A stretch of DNA of 64,000 bases from Arion vulgaris (taxonomy: Eukaryota; Mollusca; Gastropoda; Stylommatophora; Arionidae), in the NCBI GenBank assembly GCA_020796225.1, contig CM036756.1, positions 59,674,616 to 59,738,615 on the forward strand, written 5' to 3'. A model generated the notes under the pieces. The model ran no database searches, was not told the DNA's origin, and worked only from the letters and a program-made list of their open reading frames with translations. Both the position numbers and the translations under genes were made by a program. Within the stretch, counting starts at the first letter, position 1. The number at the start of each line of letters is the position of its first letter. Positions 11,185-22,450 of the stretch are shown in pieces.

Positions 11185-11400
11185 AGTCGTTGATTTTCTA
11201 AGCACCACTTATACATTTCAGTAGTTTGCCATTGCTTTCTGAACGGTGAGGTCTATTTTTACATTTTGTAAAAATCCCACGGAAACGAATTTGCTTCCAA
11301 ATTTTCCCACCGTGGGGTTTGAACCAGGTACGCTTGGGTCTGTAATCGAGTTCACTATCGCTTGAGTTACAGATGCTCACCAAATCAAAGACCGCACCAA
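11185..11400 (-). mobile_element. SINE-E copy (tRNA-derived)
   Basis: The minus strand has a tRNA-like head with a B-box-like GGTTCAAACCCC and then a body (cattcagaaagcaatggcaaa, reversed from 11225-11245). It is shared with the copy at 43216-43440, which lies inside a hAT element. Ends and TSD are not clear. Confidence 0.55.
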
Positions 11401-11599
11401 AATCAGCCTATAATATTCATTTCGAACAAAAGTCTCATCGAAAATATGGATACAGATATACTTAAAGAAATAAAATATAACATATCATCCTGTTAGTGTC
11501 GAGCGAGGCTATGGGTGGATTATATTTATGCTGGCATGTTTTATGTCAGCAAGTTGTCTTATTCTGGCTGCACGAGTTCTTAGACCCGCTTTCAGTATG

Positions 11600-11882
11600 A
11601 AATATACAAAGAAAACTGGCTGATGCTACAAATAAGCAAGAAAATTCAGATATTTTGGGCAATATAAAAGACACGAAGGGCTGGAGAAGACCATCATGGA
11701 AGGAGGCATACCGGCAAAGAGTAGAAGAGGAAGACCACGGAGAAGATGGATTCAGGATGTATCTGATGGTTTGAACATGCCGGCTGCAGAGACATGACAT
11801 CTGGCCTATGAGAGAGACATTCCGGAGGACTGTTGGGGTAGCAAAATTCTGCTCAGGACAAGCTATTTGATGATGATGATGA
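11600..11882 (+). mobile_element. LINE-S 3' end with (TGATGA)n tail
   Basis: The block runs from aactggctgatgctacaaat through catcatggaaggaggcatac to a tail of GATGATGATGAT. It matches the copy at 50575-50840, where the frame reads MEGGIPAKRRRGRPRRRWIQ, the basic C-terminal stretch of RTE/CR1-like LINE proteins. Confidence 0.75.
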
Positions 11883-12625
11883 TATACATAAGGAATGAAG
11901 ATCTGCTGATCACTGTGGATGAGATCAAAGATACAATTGAGAGATTTTAAAAAATCTGTTCTCGGTCCTGATGACATCAGTTGTAAAACTATCGACAGGT
12001 TTGGAGATCTATGGAATATCTTTTTCATGGACTACAACAACATCATTCAAACTGACATTCATTCACTAGAGCTGTCTACATAACTTCTTAATTCCAATAG
12101 TAAAAAATGGAAATAATCTCTCACAAATCAGTGGCTATACAATTATTACAATGCGAAACACAATTGGAAAACAAGTGGAATAGATAATATACAGGATAAT
12201 AGTACACACACCCTCACCTACCACCCTCCGCGCTTGGTGTTACAGATGGCACACAGAGACATAGCGCATTGCTGCAGTCTTTGTTTATGGTACACACGGG
12301 ATTTCTCGCGGGTGTTGAAACATGTGCAGTTGCTACAGATCTGGAAGATGCTTACATCCACGATCCCTTCCATTTAATAATGAAACAGTTGCTGGAGCTT
12401 AATTTTGGACCACGTCTTGTCAGATGGATATTATCCGCATTGTTCCAAAGGAAGGTGGTGATCATGTGTGATGACTTAGGATCAAAGATTAATAACAGTC
12501 AACTCAAGAAGGCCTCAGGACTATCCTGTCATTTTTTTTATATCTACACAAGCAGAATCACAGGGAACAACCAAATGACACAGAAGTCTCTCCTACACAA
12601 ATAATATCCTGGTATACAGACAGGG
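11883..12625 (+). mobile_element. LINE-A copy, RT part, upstream of a nested insertion
   Basis: The plus strand reads KSVLGPDDISCKTI (RT N-terminal GPD motif, about 11950), then CAVATDLEDAYIHDPF (RT box A, about 12330), and reaches the mutated catalytic box SYTNNILVYRQ at 12590-12623. The two box aspartates are replaced by asparagine codons. At 12613-12625 the copy is broken by a nested LINE; it resumes at 14115. Confidence 0.8.
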
Positions 12626-14114
12626 TTATTGGTTTACTAAACTGACGTCATTGCACTCCGGGCAGACCCATAGATGCTCAGTCTCCCCAACAGATATAGA
12701 AGAGTATGCATACTGATGGTTCCTGTGGCTCGCTGATTAAACACACCTCTCACTCTGCCTCTCAGACATCCAGTTCGACTTGAACAACGGGTAACTCCAA
12801 ACTGCTTAAATCGCTTGATCGATTCAACATCGATTTTAGTGTCCTCATCCAACAGAGAGTCGCGAAGAGACCGAAGAATATCCCCTTATCTATCTTCAAC
12901 TCCCCAACAATCGATGCTGTTGATGCAAGCCTGTTCGCTCTCTCATTACCGTACAGTATATCCCCGTAAGCCGCTGGAGGTTAGAGACGTCTATAGACGA
13001 CATCCACTCATCCCGAAACCTGCCCTTCTGGATCTTGTGAAGCATCGACTGAGAGTCAGATACAACAACTGCGCCAGTAAATGAAGTCCCAGAAATCCAA
13101 TGGAGGGCGGCAGTAACGGCCTCAACCTCTATCCTCATACTAGAAGTAGTTGTCCTGTACGCCCCACTTCGCTCTGCAACAACCCTACCATGCGCATTAG
13201 CCAAGAAACCCCAGCCGGATTTCTCACCACGTTGAACCGACCCATCGGTATATACAACATCATCATCATCCCTTGCATTATTTTCTATCAACTGCTTACC
13301 TGCGAGATCAGCCTTCATGTTACCCCAATCTCTACATTCTCTTCCAAGAGTAATGATAACATTGAGATAGTTCATCATGCTTCCATCTGTTGGGATCCAT
13401 TCTTCCCATTTTGGTAGGGTCGCAACCGTAGTCACCTGGCCAATTGTTCTCTCAGCCTGGGCCATCCACGACATGCCACGCTTGATTCTCGTGCCCTTAA
13501 CATCATTAGTGTTCTTGTCTTCTTCTTCTTTGCATTTGTTCTTTACGACCAATTTTAATCACTCTTTGTGATATGTTTGATCTTTGCCAAGAACGTGTAT
13601 ACGTTGCACATTGGTTTGGTAGGCCCCTAAACATATAGACTTCTACATGTTTAGGACACGTGCATCCGATTTCAGCCAAAGTGTTCTTGTGTAGTGGATG
13701 TCTCTTATCCGAAGTAACCCGCATATATGCCTTGGTTTGGGCGATTGCATGACGGGAGCGTAGTGACAGAAGTCCAAGCATATATCTCATCTTCACAATG
13801 GGGGTATCTCTAGTGCAGCCCAGAACTATACGCATACCTTCATTCTGAACCCGTTTGAGTCGTTCACATTGTGATCTTGATATCGTAAGAATTCCGAGTC
13901 CGTAATCTACCACTGACATTACCAGTCGATCGAACAAAAGGGCAAGTAGTCTCTGCTCAAGGTGTGCGGCCACCATAACTTTGAGAGCCGCTAGACCACG
14001 TTTGCACCGTTGATTCGTCTGTTCAATATGGTGTTTGAAAGATAGACTACGATCAAAGGTTATTCCAAGATAGCGCAGCCTGTCTCTGCGCTCGATGGTA
14101 TGTTCATCAAAGAT
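12626..14114 (-). mobile_element. LINE-A copy nested inside another LINE-A (13-bp TSD)
   Basis: It is flanked by a perfect TSD tatacagacaggg (12613-12625 and 14115-14127). From 14114 the minus strand reads LRYLGITFDRSLSFKHHIEQ (RT thumb), RLKRVQNEGMRIVLGCTRDT, then after an inserted SINE-C fragment SWMAQAERTIGQV, RNase H (DVVYTDGSVQRGEKSGWGF; VVSDSQSMLHKIQ) and a C-terminal domain CSSRTGCLRGRVRGVFNQRA. It ends near AMTSV and a short tail. It is 5'-truncated within RT. A small deletion falls in the RNase H C-terminal part near 12950. Apart from that and the SINE insertion the frame is largely open, so the copy is fairly young. Confidence 0.85.
13519..13679 (-). mobile_element. SINE-C fragment inside nested LINE-A (11-bp TSD)
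   Basis: A perfect 11-bp TSD agtgttcttgt (13508-13518 and 13680-13690) bounds 161 bp. Reversed, this reads ttggctgaaatcggatgcac through to gcaaagaagaagaag. It equals the distal part of the full SINE-C at 26321-26573, so it is a 5'-truncated retroposon. It is the third level of a three-level nest. Confidence 0.85.
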
Positions 14115-14575
14115 TATACAGACAGGGAAAAAGATAGAGCCAGTGGTGTTTATTAATTACAAAAAGAATTGGATCGGATATCTCCCTTGTGCAAATAGCA
14201 TCGAAGCAGCAAACAATCTGTTGAAACAAAGCAGCAGTAACTTAGTTCTCACTGAACCATCATGTTGTCAACAAACTATTGCTGACAGTAAAACTTGTGA
14301 GATGGACATCGAAAATACCATAACTATGAAATACTTAGGTGTGAGATTTGATCATAGTCTATTGTTTATAGAGCACATAGACCACACTATTATCAAAGCT
14401 AGGAAACGTTTATCGGCAATAAAGGTCATGGCGACTACAAGCTTCAAAAAGCGCCTACTTATGATATTATGCAAGGTTCACTCTACATTAGCACTGTCCA
14501 CCCTGTCAGTCAGCATCACACAAATACAGACTGGCGAGAATGATAAACGAGACCACGAGTGTAATTCTTAGGTGC
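14115..14575 (+). mobile_element. LINE-A copy, RT thumb part, downstream of the nested insertion
   Basis: It resumes with tatacagacagggaaaaaga (YRQGKDR), continuing the catalytic-box region broken at 12625, and reads TMKYLGVRFDHSLLFIEH and KARKRLSAIKVMATTSF. RNase H is missing: the copy stops near 14570, just before a 45-bp tandem array. Confidence 0.8.
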
Positions 14576-14590
14576 AAATAGACACTAAGT

Positions 14591-14823
14591 TAAACTATGA
14601 AATACCTTCTAGATTCTACCACCATGGATAATAGTTAAACTATGAAATACCTTCTAGATTCTACCACCATGGATAATAGTTAAACTATGAAATACCTTCT
14701 AGATTCTACCACCATGGATAATAGTTAAACTATGAAATACCTTCTAGATTCTACCACCATGGATAATAGTTAAACTATGAAATACCTTCTAGATTCTACC
14801 ACCATGGATAATAGTTAAACTAT
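14591..14823. repeat. 45-bp minisatellite, 5 identical units
   Basis: Units begin taaactatgaaataccttct at 14591, 14636, 14681, 14726 and 14771, followed by an 8-bp partial unit. No differences are seen between units, so the expansion is recent. Confidence 0.9.
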
Positions 14824-14994
14824 CCAGAGCGGTTCAACGCTTTTATATATTAGGGCGCATCCCAAAGATTTGTTGTAGAGGTCGGGCGCCATGTGATGAT
14901 TACAACGCTACTAATACTAGTGTGTCATTTGTAGTACTTCATTTGTAAATTTATCATATCACATCAGTCCCCCAATTCTGCGCAGACACCAGTT
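14824..14994. other. Short unassigned spacer before LINE-N
   Basis: No motif is recognised. The spacer ends at the left TSD of LINE-N (14995-15008). Confidence 0.4.
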
Positions 14995-15015
14995 GATGAA
15001 TGTTGTTACTTTACT

Positions 15016-15414
15016 TTACTTTTCCGATCCAGCAGTCATCTGAGCATTTGCCCTTCGACTTGAGGCCATGGCAGTGAATTTACAGGTCTGTCTGAGTTGT
15101 GGTGTGTTAGCATAGAGAGAGTTTTCAACATCTGGGTCTGAAGGTAGGTACTTGTGGCGTAGGTCACTGAGTGCAGGGCACTGGAAGAGATGGTGTGTGA
15201 CAGTTTCTTCTGAATAGTCACACAGTTGACATTGTGGGGCAATCTTTGGTTGGATGCGGTGTAGGTGAGCATTCAGGGGCACATGTTGTGTCCTAAGGCG
15301 GAAAATAATGACTTGTTCTTGTCGTGTGAGGTCATTTATAGCATCTTTGGGATTTGGAGTGGTCATGTGTTTAAAGAGGGCTCTGCCAGTTTTGCCCATT
15401 GCCCACTCATTCAT
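15016..15414 (-). pseudogene. LINE-N ORF2, C-terminal zinc-knuckle part
   Basis: The stretch reads [17 protein letters not shown] and then [18 protein letters not shown], a CCHC-type motif found at the C-terminus of RNase H LINEs. It ends [17 protein letters not shown] and a stop codon. The last roughly 60 nt are the segment shared with SINE-T. Confidence 0.8.
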
Positions 15415-15941
15415 CCATCCTCCTTCTTGTTACTTATTATTTGTTTAGCAGTCTGCAGAGTTATTGGTCTGTCATGCTGTTGACTATTTGCCCCTGCCTT
15501 TGCAAGGATGTCTGCTCTTTCATTTCCTTGTATGTTGCTGTGTCCTGGTATACACTGTAAGGTAAGCTTGACGGCAAAGGTGTTGATGAATGAACTGATG
15601 GATAGAGCCAGGGACTGGCACGCTGGGCTCTCAGGTTTTGCATTTTCTAGTGACTGTAGCACTGACTTACCATCAGTAAAGATAACAGTGTGCTGAGTTT
15701 TTTCGGGATGGAGCTGGAATATGTTAGTAAGATGGTGCACTGAAGCTTCAATGGCAATGGTCTCGGCCTCAAAATTAGAACAGTACTTTCCACATGCATT
15801 TTGCAACTCGTCACACGATTTGTCTGGGTATTCTATTCGTGCACCGTATCCAGCATTAATAGTCCCCTTGAAGGCTGAGCCATCTGTATATACATGTATC
15901 CACTCGTCTGGGAAAGATAGTATGGTGTCTTGGGCCACCAT
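15411..15941 (-). pseudogene. LINE-N ORF2, RNase H domain
   Basis: A ribonuclease H fold is evident from YTDGSAF (first Asp), NFEAETIAIEASVHHL (Glu), IFTDGKSVLQSL (second Asp) and IPGHSNIQGNERADILAKAG (His and last Asp). All four catalytic positions are retained. The frame ends in NKKEDG and shifts into the C-terminal part at 15414-15016. Confidence 0.85.
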
Positions 15942-16422
15942 CCAGAGATCTACTGGGTCTGAGTTCTTCTTGGTGATGTCATTGGTAAGTGTGGTGTTTA
16001 TTTTTGGACAGGCGAGACTACAATTTGGAGGGACTTCTGTGTGTACAATTTGTGTCTATTCTCTGTTCTCCGGCATGTGATATTTTTCTTGCAGGCCTAA
16101 TGCCACATCTAGGATTGTTTTTTGCTTCAGTCTGTGCTGTGGTCGCCAGTTGTCTACTAATTGTCTGTTAGGGTGGTTTCTACTAAGTCTTTTATATCTT
16201 TCCACTGTCTCTACTACTGCTGCCTCCCTACGCATTCGCAAGGGCTCGATGTTTGTATGGATTTCACATGCTGCTGTAGGGGCTGATCTCATACCTCCAC
16301 AGATGAAATGCACTGCCTGGCTCTGTACTTTGTCCAGAGCTTCCTTTGTTGTTTTACTACATGTTGCCTGCAGTGCTAGGTTGCAATCCATTACAGAGCG
16401 TACATAACCGATGTAGAGTTGC

Positions 16423-16908
16423 CTAAGTGTGTTTTTGTTTGCGTCCCATGAGGTACTTGCAAGTCGTTTTAGGAGATTTAGTCTCTTTTTTTGACTTTAA
16501 CTTCAGGTTTTGGACATGTTTGTTAAATGAGAGCTGCCTATCCATCGTCACCCCTAGGTATGTTGGGTTATCTTCTTTCTTTAAAATATTACCATCTAGT
16601 GTTAGTGTAATATTTTTCTTTGCCACCTTGTTACTCCTGGTGAAAATAGAGTAGGTTGTCTTGGTGTAGTTCACTTTCAATTTCCATGTTTCACAGTATT
16701 TACTAAGCCTGTCAAGGTCTTCATTTAGCCGCCTTTCACTGAAGCCAGTGTGCTTGCTGGTGTGCCAAAGAACCAGGTCATCAGCATATAATGCTTTTTC
16801 TGTCAGTAGCTCTTTGGGCATGTCATTCAGAAACAGGAGGAAAAGTGTACAACTTAGTGGGAGCCCTGGGTAGACCTTCTTCTTGCACCTGCTTGGAAGA
16901 GATGCCAT
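16423..16908 (-). pseudogene. LINE-N ORF2, RT second half (YADD box)
   Basis: Another frame resumes with LSCTLFLLFLNDMPKELL and ALYADDLVLWHTS (both catalytic Asp present), then LKVNYTKTTYSIF and NPTYLGVTMDRQLSFNKHV (thumb). It is separated by one frameshift from the part before it. Confidence 0.85.
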
Positions 16909-18361
16909 TGTTGATCTTTGTCTGGATTGTGCGGTCTGTGAGGGATGTTTTCACCCAACGATACATCTTACCATGGATTCCTGTATCTAACATTTTACCC
17001 AGCAATCCTTTTCGCCACACTCTGTCGTATGCTTGTTGCAAGTCAATGAATACAGCAGTAGTGTGTTTTCCCCCCTGGAACCCGTTAATGATCATTTGGC
17101 TCAGTCTAAAAATCTGATCATCAGTTCTCTGTCCTGCTGTAAACCCTGCTTGGCTACTGTTCAGCATCTTGGTGGTTTCGAGCCACCAATATAACCGGTG
17201 ATTAATCATTCTCTCAGCTAGTTTACCTAGGCATGAAGTGAGGGATATTGGCCTATAGCTTTTCACGTCTTCAGATGGTTTTCCTTTCTTCAAGATAGGT
17301 GTTATTGTTGCATTCTTCCATGTCTTGGGCAATGTACCCTCATTCCAAGTTTTATTAATTAGATCTAGGATCACTGCTTTACCAACATTACCAAGGTGGA
17401 TGAGCATCTCATTGTGTATTTTGTCTGGACCTGGTGACTTCCGAAGTTTTAGTTTCTTCATTGCTCTAGTGAGCTCAGTTTGTGTGAAGTCGTCCTCAAA
17501 GAGTGCAATATTGGTGCTGCAGGCATGTTCTTTTATCTTGAGCTCATGTATGCGGTCTTTGTCCTTCGTTGTATGTTTATCTGTTCTGTTAATGGAAGCA
17601 AAGTATTTGTTAAATATTTCTGCTTTCTTTTGATCTTCCACTATTGTTGCTTTATCTGTACTTATAGGCCTGGGGTTGTTTCGACGTTTTTCTCCACACA
17701 AATTGCTCAGTAATGACCATGCTTTAGCCCCATTTCTTCCTACGTCAAGATCTGCTACTGTTTTATGCCATTTTTCTCTTTTGGCCGTATTGACGGTCCG
17801 TTTTACTTCCGCATTAGTTCTATTGTATAGGATTTTGTTTTCTAGTGTGGGCTTCTCTTCAAAATGTTTCCTCACTTGTTCTCTTTCTTGTACTATTTTG
17901 GCAATTGTTTCATTCCAGAATGGTTTATAGTTCTTTCTACATCCTCTAGGAATGCAGATGGAGGCTGCTTTCAGCAGGGCTTCTGTGATCACAGCGCAGT
18001 GGTGTTCAATTGTTGTATTACACTTTATTTCACCTAGAAGTTTATCTGTTGTTTCTTGATACTTTGTCCAATTGGCCTTTTTGAAATTCCAGCGTGCTCT
18101 CTGTAGAAATCGTTTGGGAGATGGTGTCAGTATGGATGTTAGGATAGGTCTGTGGTCACTTCCTAGGCCGTCAAGCACTTCCAAAGTATGTCTTTGGAGG
18201 AGGTCAGATGAAAGAATGGTCAAATCTGGCCTACTTAACGTGTTGTGTACCCTGTGTAAGAGGGTTGGAGTTGATGTGTTGTCTCGAAGGACCAGTAGAT
18301 TGCTTGTGTTACACATTTCTTCAATCGCTTTCCCAGTCTGGTTATATTTTTGTAGCCCCAC
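16823..18361 (-). pseudogene. LINE-N ORF2, endonuclease end and RT first half
   Basis: A 512-codon open stretch covers the SDHRPI endonuclease motif, a linker rich in K/E, the RT motifs SPGPDKIHNEML and SYRPISLTSCLGKLAERM, and box A with the catalytic Asp (FIDLQQAYD). It runs out of frame at box B (expected GLPQGS-like; seen as GLPRAPTK). Confidence 0.85.
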
Positions 18362-18540
18362 TGAGGGGAGTGTCCATTGAAATCTCCAGCAAGGATGAGT
18401 CCAGAATACACAGTGTCACTGAGATATGGAAAGCTGCAATTGGTACCAGGGGGTTGTACATATTATAGACTGTGTATTTTTCCCGTCTTGCCAAATTGTT
18501 GCTCTCTGTATATCAGACGGTTGATGAGATGTGATGTTTG

Positions 18541-19101
18541 TCACGTTCCCTGGATATCATTTCTTATATAAGTGATGATTCCTCTGCAGTCATTACATTT
18601 ACAGGTGTAATGTGTGTATCCTGGAATATGTTGGTCTGTGTTCCGATGGAGGGTTTCCTGTATGAGTGCTATGTGTATTTTCTTATGGTGTAGCAGGTGT
18701 GTTAATTCTAGTTTCTTTGTTGACAGACCACAGATATTTAATTGTAAAATGTTAAGAGAGAACAGATCTTTGTTTCCAGTTGCTAACTTTTCACCGGTAG
18801 CCTGGAGATTTACTACCCGGCGCGGGCCTTGGTAACCGAGGCGACACCCGAGCTCGTATTTTTTACATTTAGTTTTCTTTGCCATGTTTGCTGGGGAGCC
18901 TGTGGCTTTCCTTACCACCGAGGTCTGTGATCTGCTGACAGCTAGCTCCAACCCTCTGCTTACCAAGGGAATGTTAGTACTTCGTTCCTTCAGCAAAAGG
19001 GGCAACGCAACAGACATCTCCCACCTGTCCAACGTGTCGTCCAGGCACGAGCCACTCTGATTCATTTCCCGCCACCGTTGTCTCCTGGCATGCTGTTGCA
19101 A
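18541..19101 (-). pseudogene. LINE-N ORF2, N-terminal/endonuclease part
   Basis: The frame is open over 186 codons. It starts with basic, unassigned sequence and then enters the AP-endonuclease fold (ILQLNICGLS, the Asn motif; IALIQETL, the catalytic Glu motif). It ends by a shift near 18541, before the DFNGH-like region. Confidence 0.75.
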
Positions 19102-19649
19102 TTCATAAATAGATTAGAGTGAGATAGCATCTATGCCACTGTACACAGACAAACGGATCGTCACGTCCTGGATCGTTAGTGTCAGTGCGAAGACGTGCAT
19201 GTTTTCATGGTCGAGAAGACGTTGATGCATATCCCTTCCTGAGGTGTCTTCTTCTTTCATTGACCCTAGGTTGTTGCAAGTTTGATTAGAACCAGAGCAT
19301 CAGCAGAGCACAAACCGACCACAGGGAGTGTGCAACAAAGAAGTAGAAGGGAAGACAAGAAAAGGATGTCCTCCTCAAGAGAGAGAGAGGACTGCTATTT
19401 ACCCATAGCTGGGGGATGGGTTGGTTGCAGCCAGAGCATGTACCACTCGCTGGTGGGTTCTGCGCTGTCACCTTATGAGGCCCCATCCTGCTCCGCGCCC
19501 TTTGGTCTGGCCTTTCACCTTCAGTCTGTTCGGCTTGGTTAGACCTGCCAGGAGTTATACTCCCGCCGACATAGCCTGAAGGATCATAAAGGCACACAAA
19601 CCCTCCAACCACGATAAGGTAGGCTAATGTGGAGGGATGAATGTTGTTA

Positions 19650-19859
19650 TACGCTGGCAAAAATATTGGAAAGGAGATCGAAACACCCATAGCCCTGTCT
19701 GGAGTGCTGTGGTGATAATCTTCACTAATCACTATATACATATAAGCTTCAGAATAATAAACGGGTTCAGTGATGCAGATGATGCATTATTGTTGTACTT
19801 GGTAAAAGTTAATAGGAACTTCAATAGTTATTTCAACAAACATACGTTTCATTGCTCAT
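19650..19859. other. Unassigned spacer
   Basis: I see nothing recognisable between the right TSD of LINE-N and the LINE scrap that starts near 19860. Confidence 0.4.
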
Positions 19860-20230
19860 TTGGGGGTCATCTTCAATGCACATCATACATGTCCATAATT
19901 TCTCCGATCTCCTCCCAGGCACGTATTTCAGTGTGTTTAGACTAACAACTCCCGTTCTGTGTTGGTTGAGATATCTAGGTTAGTTTCTCTCATGGTTTTA
20001 CCATCTTACCGCACATATCGATATGCATACCTTGCGCAACCGAGATAGATAATATCCTTTATCTTCGTTCAGAAATCTTCAGAGCGTATCCTTTCTCATA
20101 GAGCATGATGATGTCGCTTTTGTCCATAGATGGCCCGTTCTCGATCACAGCATTGCTCGCCAATGCAACCGCTCCTTCATTGCCCTTCAATCCAGAATAA
20201 CCTGGGACAACGATGAAGGTGTAATAAATG
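19860..20230 (-). mobile_element. LINE-A-like 3' end (RNase H C-terminus)
   Basis: The minus strand reads FIVVPGYSGLKGNEGAVALA, the P-G-H-S-G-x-x-GNE end of a LINE RNase H, with His replaced by Tyr. The 3' part (tccgatctcctcccaggcac) matches the 3' ends at 3410 and 38100. Confidence 0.65.
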
Positions 20231-20423
20231 GAAAAAGAGATCAATATAGATTCGACACTAATAGTGCGGTCATAGCAATTGCGACAATTAAAGAAATAAT
20301 TTAGCATGAAAAATAAAATCAAACACAAATGTAAATAGAAAGAATAAGTGGTTCCTTGTATCCTTAGTTGAGAGCAAACAATTTTGTTTTGTCAAGACAG
20401 ATAGCAAGTGGTTATGTATTTTA

Positions 20424-20875
20424 AGGCAGGAGACCCACCCAGAACAAGGGTTGTCTTTTTAAAAAATTAACAGAAAAAGAACTAACAAGCATAGTCATAC
20501 AATTTGGCCACTTGTTGCAAAAGACATTGTTTTCGATGATAAACAACGTTTAGTGTATTCATTGTAATTATATATTTAAAAATAATCAATTTCCTTGAAA
20601 ATATATTGTAACCTCCCCGCCCCCACACCCCTCCTCTTCATCGTGCAGTGGATTTCCCAGATATAAAAGTGTAAAGAATGCCAGACTAGCATATGATGTA
20701 CATATTACCTATTGTTATACCGTGAACCTCCGAAAAATGTCTAACCCAATTGGTTTTATAGATATGACTTTTGCAATTTTACCCTTCCAAATAAAAAAAA
20801 AAATTTCAAATTAGAACATCAATATCTTTGCTTATAATTAGTTTAGACAAAAAGTGGAGGTTCATGCTATAAATC
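20424..20875 (+). mobile_element. Truncated copy of the foldback (palindromic) element
   Basis: It begins ttaaggcaggagacccaccc and follows the left arm and centre of the 39540-40245 palindrome in order (gttttcgatgataaacaacg, agaatgccagactagcatat, a tgaacctcc block). It continues only to the start of the right arm (ggaggttcatgctat). Confidence 0.7.
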
Positions 20876-21185
20876 AAGCTCTAGTACCTGATCTTTTTTA
20901 TTGTATGTTGTTATTTGTGGTTGGTTGTATTCCATTCTCATTAAATGTCCAAACAACTGCATTTGTAATCAATATTCGTACTGTTGTTTTATCTTTATGC
21001 AAGGAAAATGTATTGTTTACCGAAAAAAACGTCACAAACTCAGGTGTCTCTGCAAGCAGACCAATTCGAACCCGTAGACATGGTTGTTCTGGTCTTCGCA
21101 GCCAAGCCTAGATACCACACAATTAGAAAAGATAACATTACATTTATCATAATTCACTAAAAGGCTAGATATGGTTTTGAGGTAC
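20876..21185. other. Unassigned AT-rich stretch
   Basis: An 85-codon open frame overlaps this area but shows no domain, and part of it is the foldback element. I do not call a gene. Confidence 0.35.
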
Positions 21186-21400
21186 ACCTAACGCTCGTAA
21201 CAGTAATCGGTTCGTGTCTCGCGTGGTAGGTCAGTTTTTTAACCCCCGTAATCCCTGATTCCAGGGTAGATGAGACCGAGAGCACAGTTCTATCGGAGAC
21301 GGACGATAAAACGTAGGTCCCGTGTTCAAGTTGAGAAATTAAAAAGAATAATTAACAATTGGAAATCGGTAAAAGTAGGATGATGGACTGTCCCGGGAGG
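21186..21400 (+). mobile_element. SINE-B copy, partial
   Basis: It contains aatcggttcgtgtctcgcgt (B-box-like), ctatcggagacggacgataa and gtaggtcccgtgttcaagtt, as in the copies at 30640 and 35130. Confidence 0.6.
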
Positions 21401-22010
21401 CCATAAAGAAAGCAGCCAGAGACCTAGAAAAATTGCGAACAGCCTATGCTCCACGAGGAGAGGAGAGAAATAATAAAAAGATACCCACACTGCAATGAGA
21501 TCATTAAATACATTTTTTGAACAGCAAATATGTACGCGGGCGTTGTAGCATACAAACTATTGAATGGATCTCTAAGTAGTCTTTGTGGAGTTTGAAAAAG
21601 CTTTCGATACTTTATATCAGGGATCACTCTTATATATTATGATGTAAAAAGACACGCCTAAAATTTCAAAATCGATAACAGGGAAAGGATGAGGATGTAG
21701 TGCTTAGTGTCTGTCTCGGCGAGGAAATGACAAAATCTGTTATGTATTATGTTTTAGTGCTCAGACAGAGCCAAATTGCTCTAGCACTACTGTAATGTTT
21801 TTACTGCACAATGTGTACGCAACACCAAATAGCGGTAATGAAAGCCAGAGCATTATGAACATGCCAGTATCCAAAATATTAGCTATGAAGAAGCAAAAAC
21901 CATCGCCAAAAGGGCACTACAAAGTAAAATGCGATAAAGAACACCAGCATACAACAATGACGATGGATATTACCAACTGTCCAGAAGGGACCAGACGGCC
22001 ACACTTCGCC
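21401..22010. other. Unassigned stretch, probable retroelement debris
   Basis: No intact domain was found. Short stretches (ttgtggagtttgaaaaagct, which reads as FVEFEKAFDTL) recall RT box A of a LINE. Confidence 0.35.
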
Positions 22011-22013
22011 GAC

Positions 22014-22200
22014 GGACGAGTCACAACAGAATGAGACACCACATCTACACTAAATTCAAGATAGGCACCAGCAACCTGTGCCCTGTGGCTGCGAATATGA
22101 CAACATAACGTATCCTACAGAACTGCCCCAAGTATGCAGATCTGAGAAGAAAGAAGTGGCCCACTTATACCAGCGTCCAAGAAAAACTGTATGGCGTGGC
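22014..22200 (+). mobile_element. LINE C-terminal domain scrap
   Basis: The plus strand reads HHIYTKFKIGTSNLCPCGCE, matching the FNKFKIGTTSLCPC segment of the fragment at 24101-24404 on the other strand. It is the Cys-rich C-terminal domain that follows RNase H in some LINEs. Confidence 0.6.
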
Positions 22201-22202
22201 TG

Positions 22203-22450
22203 ACATCATCATCAAATAGCTTGTCCTGAGTAGAACTTTGCCACCACAACAGCCCTCCGAAATGTCTCTCTCTCATTGGCCAGATGTTCTGCCGCTGCAG
22301 CTGTCATGTTCAAACCATCAGTTACATCCTGAATGCATCTTCTCCGTGGTCTTCCTCTTCTTCTCTTTGCCGGTATGCCTTCTTCCATGATGGTCATCTC
22401 CAGCCCTCCATGTCTTTTTATATGTCAAAATATCTCAATTTTCTCTTTCT
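22203..22450 (-). mobile_element. LINE-S 3' end
   Basis: The minus strand starts with caaaatatctc..., reads MEEGIPAKRRRGRPRRRCIQ and DVTDGLNMTAAAAEHLANER, and ends in a GATGATG tail at 22203. It matches the copies at 11600 and 50575. Confidence 0.75.

Larger units (their letters stand above)
15009..19635 (-). mobile_element. LINE-N: full-length I/Nimb-like LINE, frameshifted
   Basis: The 4,627-bp element is bounded by a 14-bp TSD gatgaatgttgtta (14995-15008 and 19636-19649). Minus-strand order: 5' leader (19635-19101); AP endonuclease start LNILQLNICGLSTKKLEL with LIQET (about 18750-18650); endonuclease end GLGSDHRPIL (about 18150); RT with SPGPDKIHNEMLIHLG (about 17410), box A VFIDLQQAYDRVWRKGLL (about 17050) and LYADDLVLW (about 16790); thumb; RNase H WIHVYTDGSAFKGTINAGYG (about 15900-15840) with CIPGHSNIQGNERADILA (about 15530); and a C-terminal zinc motif [18 protein letters not shown] (about 15200). 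The tail is (TAAAG)n-like. The frame changes in the endonuclease, near RT box B, near 16400 and at 15411, so it cannot encode an intact protein. No ORF1 with CCHC knuckles is evident. APE-RT-RNase H architecture points to the I group; nimbus of Biomphalaria is the known snail example of this type. Confidence 0.9.

Noticed and set aside
14591..14823. accaccATGG in each 45-bp unit as a translation start
   Set aside because: Every ATG is followed by a stop after four codons; the match to the Kozak context is chance, multiplied by the repeat.
20854..21111. An 85-codon frame with a hydrophobic segment as a TM1-TM2 exon of the GPCR
   Set aside because: There is no GPCR-like GN or LxxxD motif, it starts in the foldback element, and it lies 10 kb from the receptor exons.
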